Below are positions 15,647-23,328 of a stretch of 32,997 nt of DNA, piece by piece; the stretch's first letter is position 1; the number at the start of each line of letters is the position of its first letter. The translations under genes and the position numbers were made by a program. Under the pieces are notes generated by a model that saw only the letters and a list, made by a program, of their open reading frames with translations, made no database searches and was not told the origin of the DNA. Origin of the DNA: Patescibacteria group bacterium (lineage in GTDB: Bacteria > Patescibacteriota > Microgenomatia > JAMCYU01); contig JAMCYU010000011.1 in assembly GCA_023473585.1 (NCBI GenBank), forward strand, positions 1 through 32,997, read 5' to 3'.

Positions 15647-16906
15647 ATGTTAGACATAAATTTTATAAGACAAAATCCGGACCAGGTCAAAAAAGGTTTA
15701 AAGGCTAAACAGCTGGAAAGTCAGCTTGTTGATCAGGTTCTGGATTTGGATGAGAAAAGACGAAAATTCTTAAAAGAGATTGAGATCCTAAGAGCCGAAA
15801 GAAATAAAATCGCCCTGATGGGAAAAGTTTCTCAGGAGGGAAAAGCTCTAAAACTAAAACTCCAAAAATTAGAGCCGGATTTAAAAAAAGTGGAAGAATC
15901 TTTGTCTGATTTGCTGAGGCAAATTCCCAATCTTCCGGCTGCGGACGTTAAGACAGGCAAAGACGAGAGTGAAAATGAAATTATCAAAAAATGGGGAGAA
16001 CCGACTAAATTCCTTTTTGAGCCGAAGGATCACTTAGTTATCGGTGAAGCCTTAGGAATAATTGATATTGAAAGAGCAGCTAAAGTTTCAGGAACACGTT
16101 TTTATTATTTAAAAGGAGCAGGCGTTGTTTTAGAAATGGCTCTTATACAGTTGGCGTTGAAGACCCTAACCAAAGAGGGTTTTATTCCCGTTATTCCCCC
16201 GGTTTTAATTAAAAAACAGGCAATGGCCGGTATGGGTTATTTGGAACATGGCGGAGAAGAAGATATGTATGTTTTAGAAAAAGATGGTTTGGTTTTGGTT
16301 GGCACTTCCGAACAATCAATCGGACCAATGCACATGGACGAGGTTTTAGACGGAAAAAAATTACCGTTAAGGTATGTGGGATTTTCAACCTGTTTCAGGC
16401 GAGAAGCCGGTGCTTACGGTAAAGACACACGGGGAATTTTGCGTGTTCATCAATTTGATAAAGTGGAAATGTTTAGTTTCACCAAACCGGAAGAATCGGA
16501 CAAAGAACATGAATTTTTGCTTTCTTTGGAAGAAAAATTATTCCAGAGCCTTGGAATTCCCTACCAGGTTTTAAAAATGTGTTCCGGTGATTTAGGGGCG
16601 CCGGCGGCCAGAAAATATGATCTTGAGGGTTGGATGCCGGGACAAGGGAAATATCGAGAAGTCACCTCAACTTCCACCTGCACCGATTATCAATCCCGAA
16701 GACTTAATATCAAATATCAGGAGACTAATGACCAAAAACCAGCGACCAATTACGTCCATATTTTAAACGGGACGGCTTTTGCCATCGGCCGAACCATCAT
16801 CGCAATTTTGGAAAATAATCAGCAGGAAGACGGTTCCGTTTTAATTCCCGAGGTCTTACGTGATTATACCGGTTTTGAAAAAATTTCTCCCCCAAACTCT
16901 CGTTAA
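15647..16906 (+). CDS. serS: Seryl-tRNA synthetase
   Basis: A 419-residue class II synthetase that charges tRNA-Ser. The N-terminal antiparallel coiled-coil arm (about 25-105) clasps the long variable arm of tRNA-Ser. The core holds TSEQSIGPMH, motif 2 in FSTCFRREAGAYGKDTRGILR, the serine-site EVTSTSTCTDYQSRR, and motif 3 in LNGTAFAIGRTIIAILEN. Length is standard. ATG 15647 is preceded by AGAAGAAAG, a weak purine-rich ribosome binding site. Its end overlaps the next gene by about 47 nt. A TrpR-like operator lies upstream. Confidence 0.95.
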   Translation: MLDINFIRQNPDQVKKGLKAKQLESQLVDQVLDLDEKRRKFLKEIEILRAERNKIALMGKVSQEGKALKLKLQKLEPDLKKVEESLSDLLRQIPNLPAADVKTGKDESENEIIKKWGEPTKFLFEPKDHLVIGEALGIIDIERAAKVSGTRFYYLKGAGVVLEMALIQLALKTLTKEGFIPVIPPVLIKKQAMAGMGYLEHGGEEDMYVLEKDGLVLVGTSEQSIGPMHMDEVLDGKKLPLRYVGFSTCFRREAGAYGKDTRGILRVHQFDKVEMFSFTKPEESDKEHEFLLSLEEKLFQSLGIPYQVLKMCSGDLGAPAARKYDLEGWMPGQGKYREVTSTSTCTDYQSRRLNIKYQETNDQKPATNYVHILNGTAFAIGRTIIAILENNQQEDGSVLIPEVLRDYTGFEKISPPNSR

Positions 16907-17507
16907 AATTTCCTCACCCATAAACGGCGAAATTTCGGTGGTGGAACAATTCGGCCGCAGAAAAATTTTAATTGCCAATTTAACTCAGTCCGGGCCGATG
17001 GTGGAAAAAATCTGGGAACCGATTATTAAAAAAATCGCCAAAGACGAGAATAAAATTGCCGAGGTTTTAATTCTCGGGTTGGGCGGCGGTTCTTTGGTTA
17101 AGCTTGCCAATAATTATTTTAAAAAAATAAAAATTACCGGTTTAGAAATTGATCCAATAATCATTGATTTGGGGAAAAAATATTTTTATCTTGACAGTTT
17201 TTCCAATTTAAAAATTAAAAATGAGAGTGCCGATTTATTTCTTAACAAAAACAAACTTAAATTTGATTTAATTTTCGTTGATTTATATCTAGGTGATAAA
17301 GTTCCAAAAAATTGCGAAAGCGAAATATTTTTAGAAAATCTTAAAAAAAGTTTAACAAATAACGGCATGATTGTTTTTAATCGTCTTTACTATAAAAATC
17401 ACATTTTTGAAGCCAAAAAATTTCTTGACAAATTGCACAAAATATTTCATTATTTATCTTGTAGAAAGTATTTAACAAATTTTTTTATTTTGGTAAAAAA
17501 AGATTGA
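16860..17507 (+). CDS. Spermidine-synthase-like SAM-dependent methyltransferase fold protein
   Basis: Up to 215 residues. A short beta N-terminal part (ISSPINGEISVVEQFGRRKILIA) precedes a Rossmann-like core with LILGLGGGSLVKLA (glycine-rich nucleotide loop, about 70-83), ITGLEIDPIIIDLGKKYF (acidic end of strand 2) and FDLIFVDLYLGDKVP (motif IV region). This pattern is that of the spermidine synthase/SpeE-like family, which in reduced genomes often has unknown substrates. The start is uncertain: GTG 16860 overlaps serS by 47 nt, and a TTG at 16875 in the same frame is possible. No polyamine genes are nearby. A minigene and terminator follow. Confidence 0.65.
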   Translation: MIIPVLKKFLPQTLVKISSPINGEISVVEQFGRRKILIANLTQSGPMVEKIWEPIIKKIAKDENKIAEVLILGLGGGSLVKLANNYFKKIKITGLEIDPIIIDLGKKYFYLDSFSNLKIKNESADLFLNKNKLKFDLIFVDLYLGDKVPKNCESEIFLENLKKSLTNNGMIVFNRLYYKNHIFEAKKFLDKLHKIFHYLSCRKYLTNFFILVKKD

Positions 17508-17552
17508 AAAATATTTTCTGCAAAGGTTTAATCCAAAGGAGGTGACTGCCCC

Positions 17553-17582
17553 ATGGCCAAGAAAAAAAAGAAGAAGAAGTAA
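17553..17582 (+). CDS. Poly-lysine minigene (MAKKKKKKK) with ideal Shine-Dalgarno
   Basis: ATG at 17553, Ala, then seven lysine codons (AAG and AAA mixed) and TAA at 17580-17582. The 11-nt AAAGGAGGTGA at 17535-17545 is a full match to the 16S rRNA 3' tail and ends 7 nt before the ATG, giving one of the two best ribosome binding sites in the window for its smallest ORF. Poly-lysine runs are known to slow ribosomes. The ORF is followed at once by overlapping hairpins and a terminator (17583-17680). It could be a leader peptide that senses translation, a free basic micropeptide, or a chance pairing of SD and A/G-rich DNA; the first is favoured by the layout. Too short for homology. Confidence 0.5.
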   Translation: MAKKKKKKK

Positions 17583-17632
17583 TTGCAGTAGATTTTTCTT
17601 GCTGCAAGAAACGTCTGACGTTTCAAGAAAAA
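17583..17632 (+). repeat. Cluster of mutually exclusive hairpins after the poly-lysine ORF
   Basis: Several stems compete for the same bases: TTGCAG (17583-17588) with CTGCAA (17602-17607); TTTCTTG (17595-17601) with CAAGAAA (17605-17611); GAAACG (17608-17613) with CGTTTC (17619-17624); and TTTTTCTTG (17593-17601) with CAAGAAAAA (17624-17632). They start directly after the stop codon of the minigene and precede the terminator. Their stability was judged by eye only. Confidence 0.55.
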
Positions 17633-17646
17633 AGATAACTGCCCAG

Positions 17647-17680
17647 CCCTGGACCAATTGGTTCAGGGTTTTGGTTTTTT
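17647..17680 (+). terminator. Intrinsic terminator before the Tat-like gene and secA
   Basis: A stem of nine pairs at 17647-17668 (CCCTGGACC against GGTTCAGGG, one G-U, loop AATT) followed by TTTTGGTTTTTT (17669-17680). It may simply end the serS transcript, or act as the terminator arm of the preceding minigene/hairpin region. Confidence 0.8.
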
Positions 17681-17711
17681 AGTTAAATCGAAATTTAATT
17701 GCTCTTTGGTG

Positions 17712-17717
17712 TATAAT
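17712..17717 (+). promoter_or_regulatory. -10 element for the small Tat-like gene
   Basis: Perfect TATAAT at 17712-17717, with ATG 17730 12 nt downstream. No good -35 at 17-18 bp (best TCGAAA at 17688). It follows the terminator, so it is likely a fresh transcription start. Confidence 0.45.
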
Positions 17718-17729
17718 AGCGATGAAAAT

Positions 17730-17936
17730 ATGGTATTAAGCAGAAGAGAACTTTTAATCTATACGGGAGCGATCATCGGCGGCGGCGCAGCTTCTTATTT
17801 CCTGGATCGTCAGCGCCGACTTGATCAATGTGTGCAAAAAAATCTCCGAGTCTTAAGTAAAATAGTTGGTGGCCGACCCACGACCGAATACGAACAGCAC
17901 ACGGTGCGGCAATCCTGTGAGCGGCAAATTAAATAA
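17730..17936 (+). CDS. Small protein with Tat-like N-terminal signal, function unknown
   Basis: A 68-residue protein that I do not recognise. It begins MVLSRRELLIYTGAIIGGG, a twin-arginine pattern (S-R-R-x-L-L) followed by a short hydrophobic stretch, then a basic, partly helical tail (DRQRRLDQCVQKNLR) with two cysteines and no domain signature. It may be membrane-tethered or exported. ATG 17730 was chosen because the longer frame (from 17658) would start inside the terminator hairpin and before the -10. The gene lies 60 bp upstream of secA on the same strand, so a link with protein export is possible but only by position. Confidence 0.5.
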   Translation: MVLSRRELLIYTGAIIGGGAASYFLDRQRRLDQCVQKNLRVLSKIVGGRPTTEYEQHTVRQSCERQIK

Positions 17937-17980
17937 TTTTCTTCTTTAACTTCAAGCTGGTTTTGTCCCTTAAAAAATGC

Positions 17981-17986
17981 TAAAAT
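17981..17986 (+). promoter_or_regulatory. -10 element of secA
   Basis: TAAAAT at 17981-17986, 10 nt before the secA ATG at 17997, giving a 5' UTR of about 3-4 nt at most. The -35 is poor. No ribosome binding site is seen, so translation is probably (near-)leaderless. Confidence 0.4.
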
Positions 17987-17996
17987 CTACTCACTC

Positions 17997-20651
17997 ATGA
18001 TTCCGTTTCTTGCCAAATTTTTAGATTCCAACGAAAGGGAATTAAAAAAACTTTTACCTTTGGTTGCCAAAATAAATTCTTTGGCCGAAAAAACACAAAA
18101 ACTTTCCGACGAAAAACTTCTAAGTTTAGGGGCAGAATTTAAAATCAGAGTCAGCGGGGGTGAAAGTCTGGACGACCTCTTGCCGGAAGTTTACGCCACC
18201 GTCAGGGAGGCAGCCTACCGAACCATCAACGAGAGACCCTTTGACGTTCAACTCATGGCGGCGGTTACTTTTCATCAAGGGAGAGTAGCCGAACAAAAAA
18301 CCGGAGAAGGAAAAACCCTTTCGGCTTCACCGGCTTTATACTTAAATTCTTTAACCGGCCGGGGTGTTCATCTGGTAACCGTTAACGATTATTTGGCGCG
18401 GCGTGATTGCGGTTGGATGGGGCCGATTTTCCATGCCTTAGGGGCAACCTGCGCGGCCATGATTCACGATCAGTCTTTTCTTTATGATCCGACGTTTGAT
18501 GATCCGACAGCCCAGGATTGGCGTCTAAAACATTTACGCCCGATTACAAGAAAAGAAGCTTATTTGGCCGATATCACTTACGGGATCAATTCCGAATTCG
18601 GTTTTGATTACCTAAGGGACAATATGGTGACGGAGATTAAAGAGGTTACCCAGCGTGATTTGAATTTTGCCATTGTTGATGAGGTTGATTCTGTTTTAAT
18701 CGATGAAGCCAGAACCCCGCATATTATTTCCGCTCCGCAAGAAGAAGCGACCCAAAAATATTACGATTACGCCAGATTAATTGAAAGACTTCAGCCGGTT
18801 ATGGATTTTACCATTGACGAGAAAATGCGAACCGCCGCTTTGACCGAACATGGCATTGCCAAAATCGAAAAAATGCTGGGAGTGCCTAATCTTTACGAAA
18901 AAGATTTTGCGACGGTTCATCATCTGGAGGCGGCTTTAAAAGCGAAAAGTTTATTTCATCGCGATAAGGATTATGTCGTTAAGGATAATGAAGTTGTCAT
19001 TGTTGATGAATTTACCGGCAGGCTTTTGATGGGCCGGCGCTATTCCGAAGGTTTGCATCAGGCGATTGAAGCCAAAGAAGGCGTTTCGATTCAACGGGAA
19101 TCAAGAACGCTGGCGACGATTTCTTTACAGAACTATTTTCGGATGTACCAAAAACTGGCCGGCATGACCGGAACCGCGGCCACGGAATCGGAAGAATTCC
19201 ATAAAATTTATAAACTTGACGTTTTGATCATTCCCACCAATAAGGAGATGATCAGAATTGATCATGCGGATATGGTTTACAAAACGATGAGGGCCAAATA
19301 TGCGGCTGTTGCTCGTGACGTGGCGGCCTGTTATCAAAAGGGGCAGCCGGTTTTGGTCGGAACGACTTCAATTGAAAATAACGAAATTGTTTCCGATCTT
19401 TTGACTCATCAGGGGATTCCGCATCAGGTTTTAAACGCCAAACAGCATGAAAAAGAAGCCTCAATTATTGCTCAAGCCGGTAAAATAAAATCAGTCACTG
19501 TCGCGACGAACATGGCCGGCCGGGGTGTTGACGTGATTTTGGGTGGCACGCCCCCGGACAAATATACCGTGACCGACAAAAAACAGTTTGATGAGGAACA
19601 TAAACTTTGGCAAAAAGCTCACGAAGAAGTGGCTAGGCTTGGCGGTTTGCATGTGATCGGGACCGAACGGCACGAATCAAGAAGAATTGACAATCAACTG
19701 CGAGGTCGGTCGGGAAGACAGGGCGACCCTGGCTCTTCACGCTTTTTTGTCTCCCTGGAAGATGAAATTATGCGGCTTTTCGGCGGCGAGCAGATTGCCA
19801 AACTTATGGATACTTTTAAAATGCCCGAAGACGTGCCTTTGGAGCATCCGATGGTTTCCCGGGCGATCGAACAAGCGCAGGTTAAGGTCGAAGGTTTTAA
19901 TTTCGACGCCCGAAAACATTTGGTTGACTATGATGATGTTTTAAACAAACAAAGAGAAATTATTTATAAACGCCGGAAAAAACTTTTGTCAGGAGAAGCT
20001 TTAAAAGAAGAAATTTTAGAAAAAGTCAGTCAGGATATCACCAATTTTACCTTAATGTACTTTCCTGAAGGTTACACCCAGCCGGAATTGGAAAAAATCG
20101 TTCAGGAGTTTGTGAGTATTATCCCCTTTGATGAAAATTCGCAAAAACAACTTATGATTCAAGTTAGTCAACTTAAAACCAGTCAGGAAATTACCGAATT
20201 TTTGGTAAAAATCGCCCGCGATCTTTACGAACAAAAAGAAAAACAGGTAACGCCAGAGGTCGCGCGGCAAATTGAAAGATGGGTGGCGCTTTCTATCATT
20301 GATAATCTTTGGATGGATCATTTGGACGCGATTGATGATTTACGGGAAGGCATCGGTCTTCGCGGTTATGGGCAAAGAGATCCTTTAATTGAATATAAAA
20401 ACGAAGCCTACACGATGTTTGAAAGATTATTATCAACGATTGATTACGAAATCGTCCACCGGATTTTTAAAATCCAGGTTACCTCCCAGCCACAAGTCTC
20501 GCCGCAAAGAATAATGACGACATCTTCGGCCGGAGAAGTCAGTCAGGGAAGTCCAAAACCGATAAGTAAGCAAAAAATAGGGAGAAACGATCCCTGCTGG
20601 TGCGGCAGCGGCAAGAAGTGGAAAAAGTGCCATTATCCTCAATTAGGTTGA
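17997..20651 (+). CDS. secA: SecA preprotein translocase ATPase
   Basis: An 884-residue motor that pushes preproteins through SecYEG. Nucleotide-binding domain 1 has the Walker A TGEGKT (about 101-106) and DEVDSVLIDEARTP (Walker B/DEAD region). NBD2 contains VTVATNMAGRGVDVILGG and the arginine-rich GTERHESRRIDNQLRGRSGRQGDPG signature. The helical scaffold and wing regions follow, with LWMDHLDAIDDLREGIGLRGYGQ. The C-terminus has an intact SEC-C zinc motif, GRNDPCWCGSGKKWKKCH, which binds SecB or ribosomes in other bacteria. An insertion around residues 160-180 (YDPTFDDPTAQDW) resembles that of other candidate-phylum SecAs. The CDGSH gene starts 2 nt after the stop. Confidence 0.97.
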   Translation: MIPFLAKFLDSNERELKKLLPLVAKINSLAEKTQKLSDEKLLSLGAEFKIRVSGGESLDDLLPEVYATVREAAYRTINERPFDVQLMAAVTFHQGRVAEQKTGEGKTLSASPALYLNSLTGRGVHLVTVNDYLARRDCGWMGPIFHALGATCAAMIHDQSFLYDPTFDDPTAQDWRLKHLRPITRKEAYLADITYGINSEFGFDYLRDNMVTEIKEVTQRDLNFAIVDEVDSVLIDEARTPHIISAPQEEATQKYYDYARLIERLQPVMDFTIDEKMRTAALTEHGIAKIEKMLGVPNLYEKDFATVHHLEAALKAKSLFHRDKDYVVKDNEVVIVDEFTGRLLMGRRYSEGLHQAIEAKEGVSIQRESRTLATISLQNYFRMYQKLAGMTGTAATESEEFHKIYKLDVLIIPTNKEMIRIDHADMVYKTMRAKYAAVARDVAACYQKGQPVLVGTTSIENNEIVSDLLTHQGIPHQVLNAKQHEKEASIIAQAGKIKSVTVATNMAGRGVDVILGGTPPDKYTVTDKKQFDEEHKLWQKAHEEVARLGGLHVIGTERHESRRIDNQLRGRSGRQGDPGSSRFFVSLEDEIMRLFGGEQIAKLMDTFKMPEDVPLEHPMVSRAIEQAQVKVEGFNFDARKHLVDYDDVLNKQREIIYKRRKKLLSGEALKEEILEKVSQDITNFTLMYFPEGYTQPELEKIVQEFVSIIPFDENSQKQLMIQVSQLKTSQEITEFLVKIARDLYEQKEKQVTPEVARQIERWVALSIIDNLWMDHLDAIDDLREGIGLRGYGQRDPLIEYKNEAYTMFERLLSTIDYEIVHRIFKIQVTSQPQVSPQRIMTTSSAGEVSQGSPKPISKQKIGRNDPCWCGSGKKWKKCHYPQLG

Positions 20652-20652
20652 T

Positions 20653-20898
20653 ATGACAACAAAGAAAGTCGTGATTACCAAAAACGGCCCTTATCTGGTC
20701 TCGGGCAATTTACCCTTAGCCAAAGAGATTGCCACGACTGGAAAAGAACCAGAACCGGAAAAATGGGTTAAGGGGAAAAAATATCCACAAAAAAAATTTT
20801 ACGTTCTTTGCCGTTGCGGCCAGTCTCAAAATAAACCCTTTTGTGACGGTTCAAACCTTGAAGCTCATTTTAATGACGGGGATGAAAGCTTAAAATAA
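20653..20898 (+). CDS. CDGSH-type iron-sulfur domain protein with variant fourth ligand
   Basis: An 81-residue protein with one CDGSH-type motif, CRCGQSQNKPFCDGSN. The family pattern is C-x-C-x2-S-x3-P-x-C-D-G-S-H, whose three cysteines and final histidine bind a [2Fe-2S] cluster. Here the three cysteines are present but the histidine is asparagine (codon AAC, one base from CAC). A histidine three residues later (LEAHF) might substitute. The N-terminus (VVITKNGPYLVSGNLPLAKEI) is typical of bacterial single-motif members. It is probably cotranscribed with secA (2-nt gap). The role is unknown; redox or Fe-S handling is expected from the family, with altered cluster lability if the Asn is real. 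Confidence 0.82.
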   Translation: MTTKKVVITKNGPYLVSGNLPLAKEIATTGKEPEPEKWVKGKKYPQKKFYVLCRCGQSQNKPFCDGSNLEAHFNDGDESLK

Positions 20899-20905
20899 TC
20901 TGTGA

Positions 20906-20911
20906 TATAAT
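20906..20911 (+). promoter_or_regulatory. -10 element of the FKBP gene, leaderless spacing
   Basis: TATAAT at 20906-20911 lies 8 nt before ATG 20920. The -35 position (TGAAAG, 20883-20888) is weak. It overlaps the end of the preceding operon. Confidence 0.5.
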
Positions 20912-20919
20912 TAATTTTT

Positions 20920-21408
20920 ATGTCAAACGGGAAAAAATATTTAGTAGGTTTGATTTTTATTCTGATTGTTTTGGTCTCCTATTTGGTTATCGGGAGAAAT
21001 GATGACGAAAAAAAACCGGCGTCAAATCAAGAAGCAACAACGTTACCCACGAATAGCACTAATTTAAAAGAGGAAAAGAAAATGGAGTCTTTAGTCATCG
21101 AAGATCTTAAGGTCGGTGACGGTTTGGAGGCAACTAATGGTAAAAAAGTCACGGTTCATTATGCGGGAACTTTGACCGACGGGGAAAAATTTGACAGCTC
21201 TTATGACCGAGGGACTCCTTTTGCTTTTAATTTAGGCCAAGGCGAAGTGATTAAGGGTTGGGACGTGGGCGTTTTGGGGATGAAAGTCGGCGGGAAAAGA
21301 AAATTGAAAATTGCCCCGAATTTAGGTTACGGCGAACGAGGCGCCGGCGGGGTGATTCCTCCGAATGCGACTTTAATTTTTGAAGTCGAACTTCTTAAAG
21401 TCGAGTAA
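20920..21408 (+). CDS. Membrane-anchored FKBP-type peptidyl-prolyl isomerase
   Basis: A 162-residue protein with a signal anchor (about 7-24), a low-complexity linker (about 25-52) and a complete FKBP domain (about 53-162). The active-site residues are recognisable: VHYAGTLTDGEKFDSSYDRG, FNLGQGEVIKGWDVGV (the V-I-x-x-W pocket), LGYGERGAGGVIPPNATLIFEVELL. It should catalyse proline isomerisation of exported proteins outside the membrane, close in role to the SurA-like anchor protein at 227-871. It has a single-gene promoter with leaderless spacing. Confidence 0.92.
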   Translation: MSNGKKYLVGLIFILIVLVSYLVIGRNDDEKKPASNQEATTLPTNSTNLKEEKKMESLVIEDLKVGDGLEATNGKKVTVHYAGTLTDGEKFDSSYDRGTPFAFNLGQGEVIKGWDVGVLGMKVGGKRKLKIAPNLGYGERGAGGVIPPNATLIFEVELLKVE

Positions 21409-21412
21409 AAAA

Positions 21413-21442
21413 CTGGCAAGATAACCTAAAAAATGGTATAAT
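21413..21442 (+). promoter_or_regulatory. bipA/typA promoter
   Basis: TATAAT (21437-21442) with CTGGCA (21413-21418) 18 bp upstream. Transcription should start near 21449, giving a leader of about 58 nt that ends in a terminator-like hairpin. Confidence 0.55.
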
Positions 21443-21473
21443 AAGTTACTTCCATGGGAGATTTCCAAAGGTT

Positions 21474-21506
21474 AAATTCTGCGGAAAAACCGCAGAATTT
21501 TTATTT
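21474..21506 (+). terminator. Perfect 11-bp hairpin plus T run abutting the bipA start codon
   Basis: AAATTCTGCGG (21474-21484) and CCGCAGAATTT (21490-21500) form a perfect 11-bp stem with loop AAAAA, followed by TTATTT and the ATG at 21507. The U-rich tail overlaps the ribosome landing site and there is no Shine-Dalgarno. It can act as an intrinsic terminator, a translation block, or both. Confidence 0.75.
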
Positions 21507-23321
21507 ATGATACCTAATTTAAGAAATGTTGCCATTATCGCTCACGTTGATCACGGCAAGACGACTTTGGTCGATGCTTTACTTCGCCAGTCCAAAACCG
21601 AACTTAATAAAGACGTGGCGGAAAAGACCTGTATTTTGGACAGTAATGATTTGGAAAGGGAAAGAGGGATCACGATTTTTTCCAAAAACGCCTCCGTTGT
21701 CTGGAAAGGCACCAAAATCAATATTATCGACACGCCCGGCCATGTGGATTTTGGCGGCGAGGTTGAGCGGGTTTTAAGAATGGCTGACGGTTGTCTTCTT
21801 TTAATTGACGCCAAAGAAGGGCCGATGCCGCAAACCCGTTTTGTTCTAAAAAAAGCCCTGGATTTAAAACTGAAAATTATCGTGGTTATCAATAAAATCG
21901 ACAAAACGGATGCCAGAATTAATGAGGTTTTAAATAAAACCTTTGATTTGTTTATTGATCTTGACGCTAGCGAGGAAACCTGTAATTTCCCGATTATTTA
22001 CTGTTCCGCCAAATTAGGCAAGGCCGGACTGGAGCCGGATTTAAAGGCAATGACGGACATTTCGCCTCTTTTTGAAACGATTGTTAAAAATATCCCTGAA
22101 CCTAAGGGCAATCCGCAAAAACCCCTGCAGATGTTGGTCACGACTTTTACCGGTGATAATTATAAGGGAAGAATTGCCACGGGCCGCATTTATAACGGTA
22201 TTATGAAAACGGGACAGCAGTTTACTCATATTAACCGTCTGGGAGAAAAGAAAAATTGTTTTTTGTCTTCGGTTATGACTTTTGAGGGTTTAAATAAAGT
22301 TGAGGTCAAAGAAGTTTCGGCCGGAGAAATTGTCGCCATTGCCGGGATTCCGGATATTACCATCGGGGAAACCATCGCTGACGTTAATGAGCCCCAAGCC
22401 TTACCCCTTTTATCAATTGAAGAACCGACCGTGATCATGAATTTTCATGTTAATACGTCACCCTTGGCTGGAAAAGAAGGGACGTTTAGTACTTCCCGTC
22501 AAATCAGGGAAAGACTTTATAAAGAATTGGAAACCGATGTGGCTTTAAGGGTTGAAGACGATACCGGCGGTGGCTGGAAAGTTTCCGGGAGAGGTGAACT
22601 GCATTTGGCGATCATGATTGAAAGACTGCGCCGCGAAGGTTATGAATTTGAGGTCGGCCGGCCGCAGGTGATCACGAAAATCATTGACGGGCAAAAACTG
22701 GTTCCATATGAAAGAGTTTATATCGAAGTGCCTAAGGATTATAGCGGCATTGTTATCCAAAAATTAGGCAGCCGCTTTGGCGAGATGCAGAAAATGGAAA
22801 CGATTGACGATATCGTTTATCTGGAATTTGTGATTCCGACCCGGGGTCTTTTCGGTTTCCGGAGTCAGTTTTTAACCGATACGAAAGGCCTAGGCATTAT
22901 CAACACCGACTTTTATGAATTTGCCAAGGATAAAGGTAATTGGTCGGAAAGGGAAAAAGGTTCGTTGGTCGCGACCGATACCGGAATGACGGCTCTTTAC
23001 GGCTTGACGAATGTTCAGGATCGCGGCGAACTTTTTGTCGGCCCGGCCGTTTTTGTTTATGAGGGGCAGGTGGTTGGGCAAAACGCCAGGGGCAATGATA
23101 TCCATGTTAATGTTTGCAAGGAAAAAAGAGCGACAAATCAACGTTCCAAAGGACAAGGCGTTTCGGAACATTTCGACACGCCCAGAACCATGGATTTAGA
23201 AGATGCTTTAGATTATATTGCCGATGACGAACTGGTTGAGGTCACGCCGAAAAATGTCCGGATCAGGAAAAAAATTCTTAACGAAACCGAAGAAAAAAGA
23301 AGACTTCGGGGTATCGTTTAA
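21507..23321 (+). CDS. typA: BipA/TypA translational GTPase
   Basis: A 604-residue ribosome-binding GTPase of the EF-G family, used for ribosome assembly and growth at low temperature or under stress. The G domain has G1 AHVDHGKTTLVDALL, switch I with RERGITI, G3 DTPGHVDF, G4 NKIDK and G5 YCSAKLG. Domain II, the EF-G-like domains III and V (GRGELHLAIMIERLRREG...EFVIPTRGLFGFRSQFLT) and the TypA-specific C-terminal domain (DFYEFAKDKG...VTPKNVRIRKK) follow. Length is standard. Its expression is probably gated by the leader hairpin at 21474-21506. It converges on the next gene with a 7-nt gap. Confidence 0.96.
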   Translation: MIPNLRNVAIIAHVDHGKTTLVDALLRQSKTELNKDVAEKTCILDSNDLERERGITIFSKNASVVWKGTKINIIDTPGHVDFGGEVERVLRMADGCLLLIDAKEGPMPQTRFVLKKALDLKLKIIVVINKIDKTDARINEVLNKTFDLFIDLDASEETCNFPIIYCSAKLGKAGLEPDLKAMTDISPLFETIVKNIPEPKGNPQKPLQMLVTTFTGDNYKGRIATGRIYNGIMKTGQQFTHINRLGEKKNCFLSSVMTFEGLNKVEVKEVSAGEIVAIAGIPDITIGETIADVNEPQALPLLSIEEPTVIMNFHVNTSPLAGKEGTFSTSRQIRERLYKELETDVALRVEDDTGGGWKVSGRGELHLAIMIERLRREGYEFEVGRPQVITKIIDGQKLVPYERVYIEVPKDYSGIVIQKLGSRFGEMQKMETIDDIVYLEFVIPTRGLFGFRSQFLTDTKGLGIINTDFYEFAKDKGNWSEREKGSLVATDTGMTALYGLTNVQDRGELFVGPAVFVYEGQVVGQNARGNDIHVNVCKEKRATNQRSKGQGVSEHFDTPRTMDLEDALDYIADDELVEVTPKNVRIRKKILNETEEKRRLRGIV

Positions 23322-23328
23322 AATTAAC

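Noticed and set aside
17658-17729. Longer N-terminus for the Tat-like protein
   Set aside because: The start would lie inside the terminator hairpin and upstream of TATAAT.
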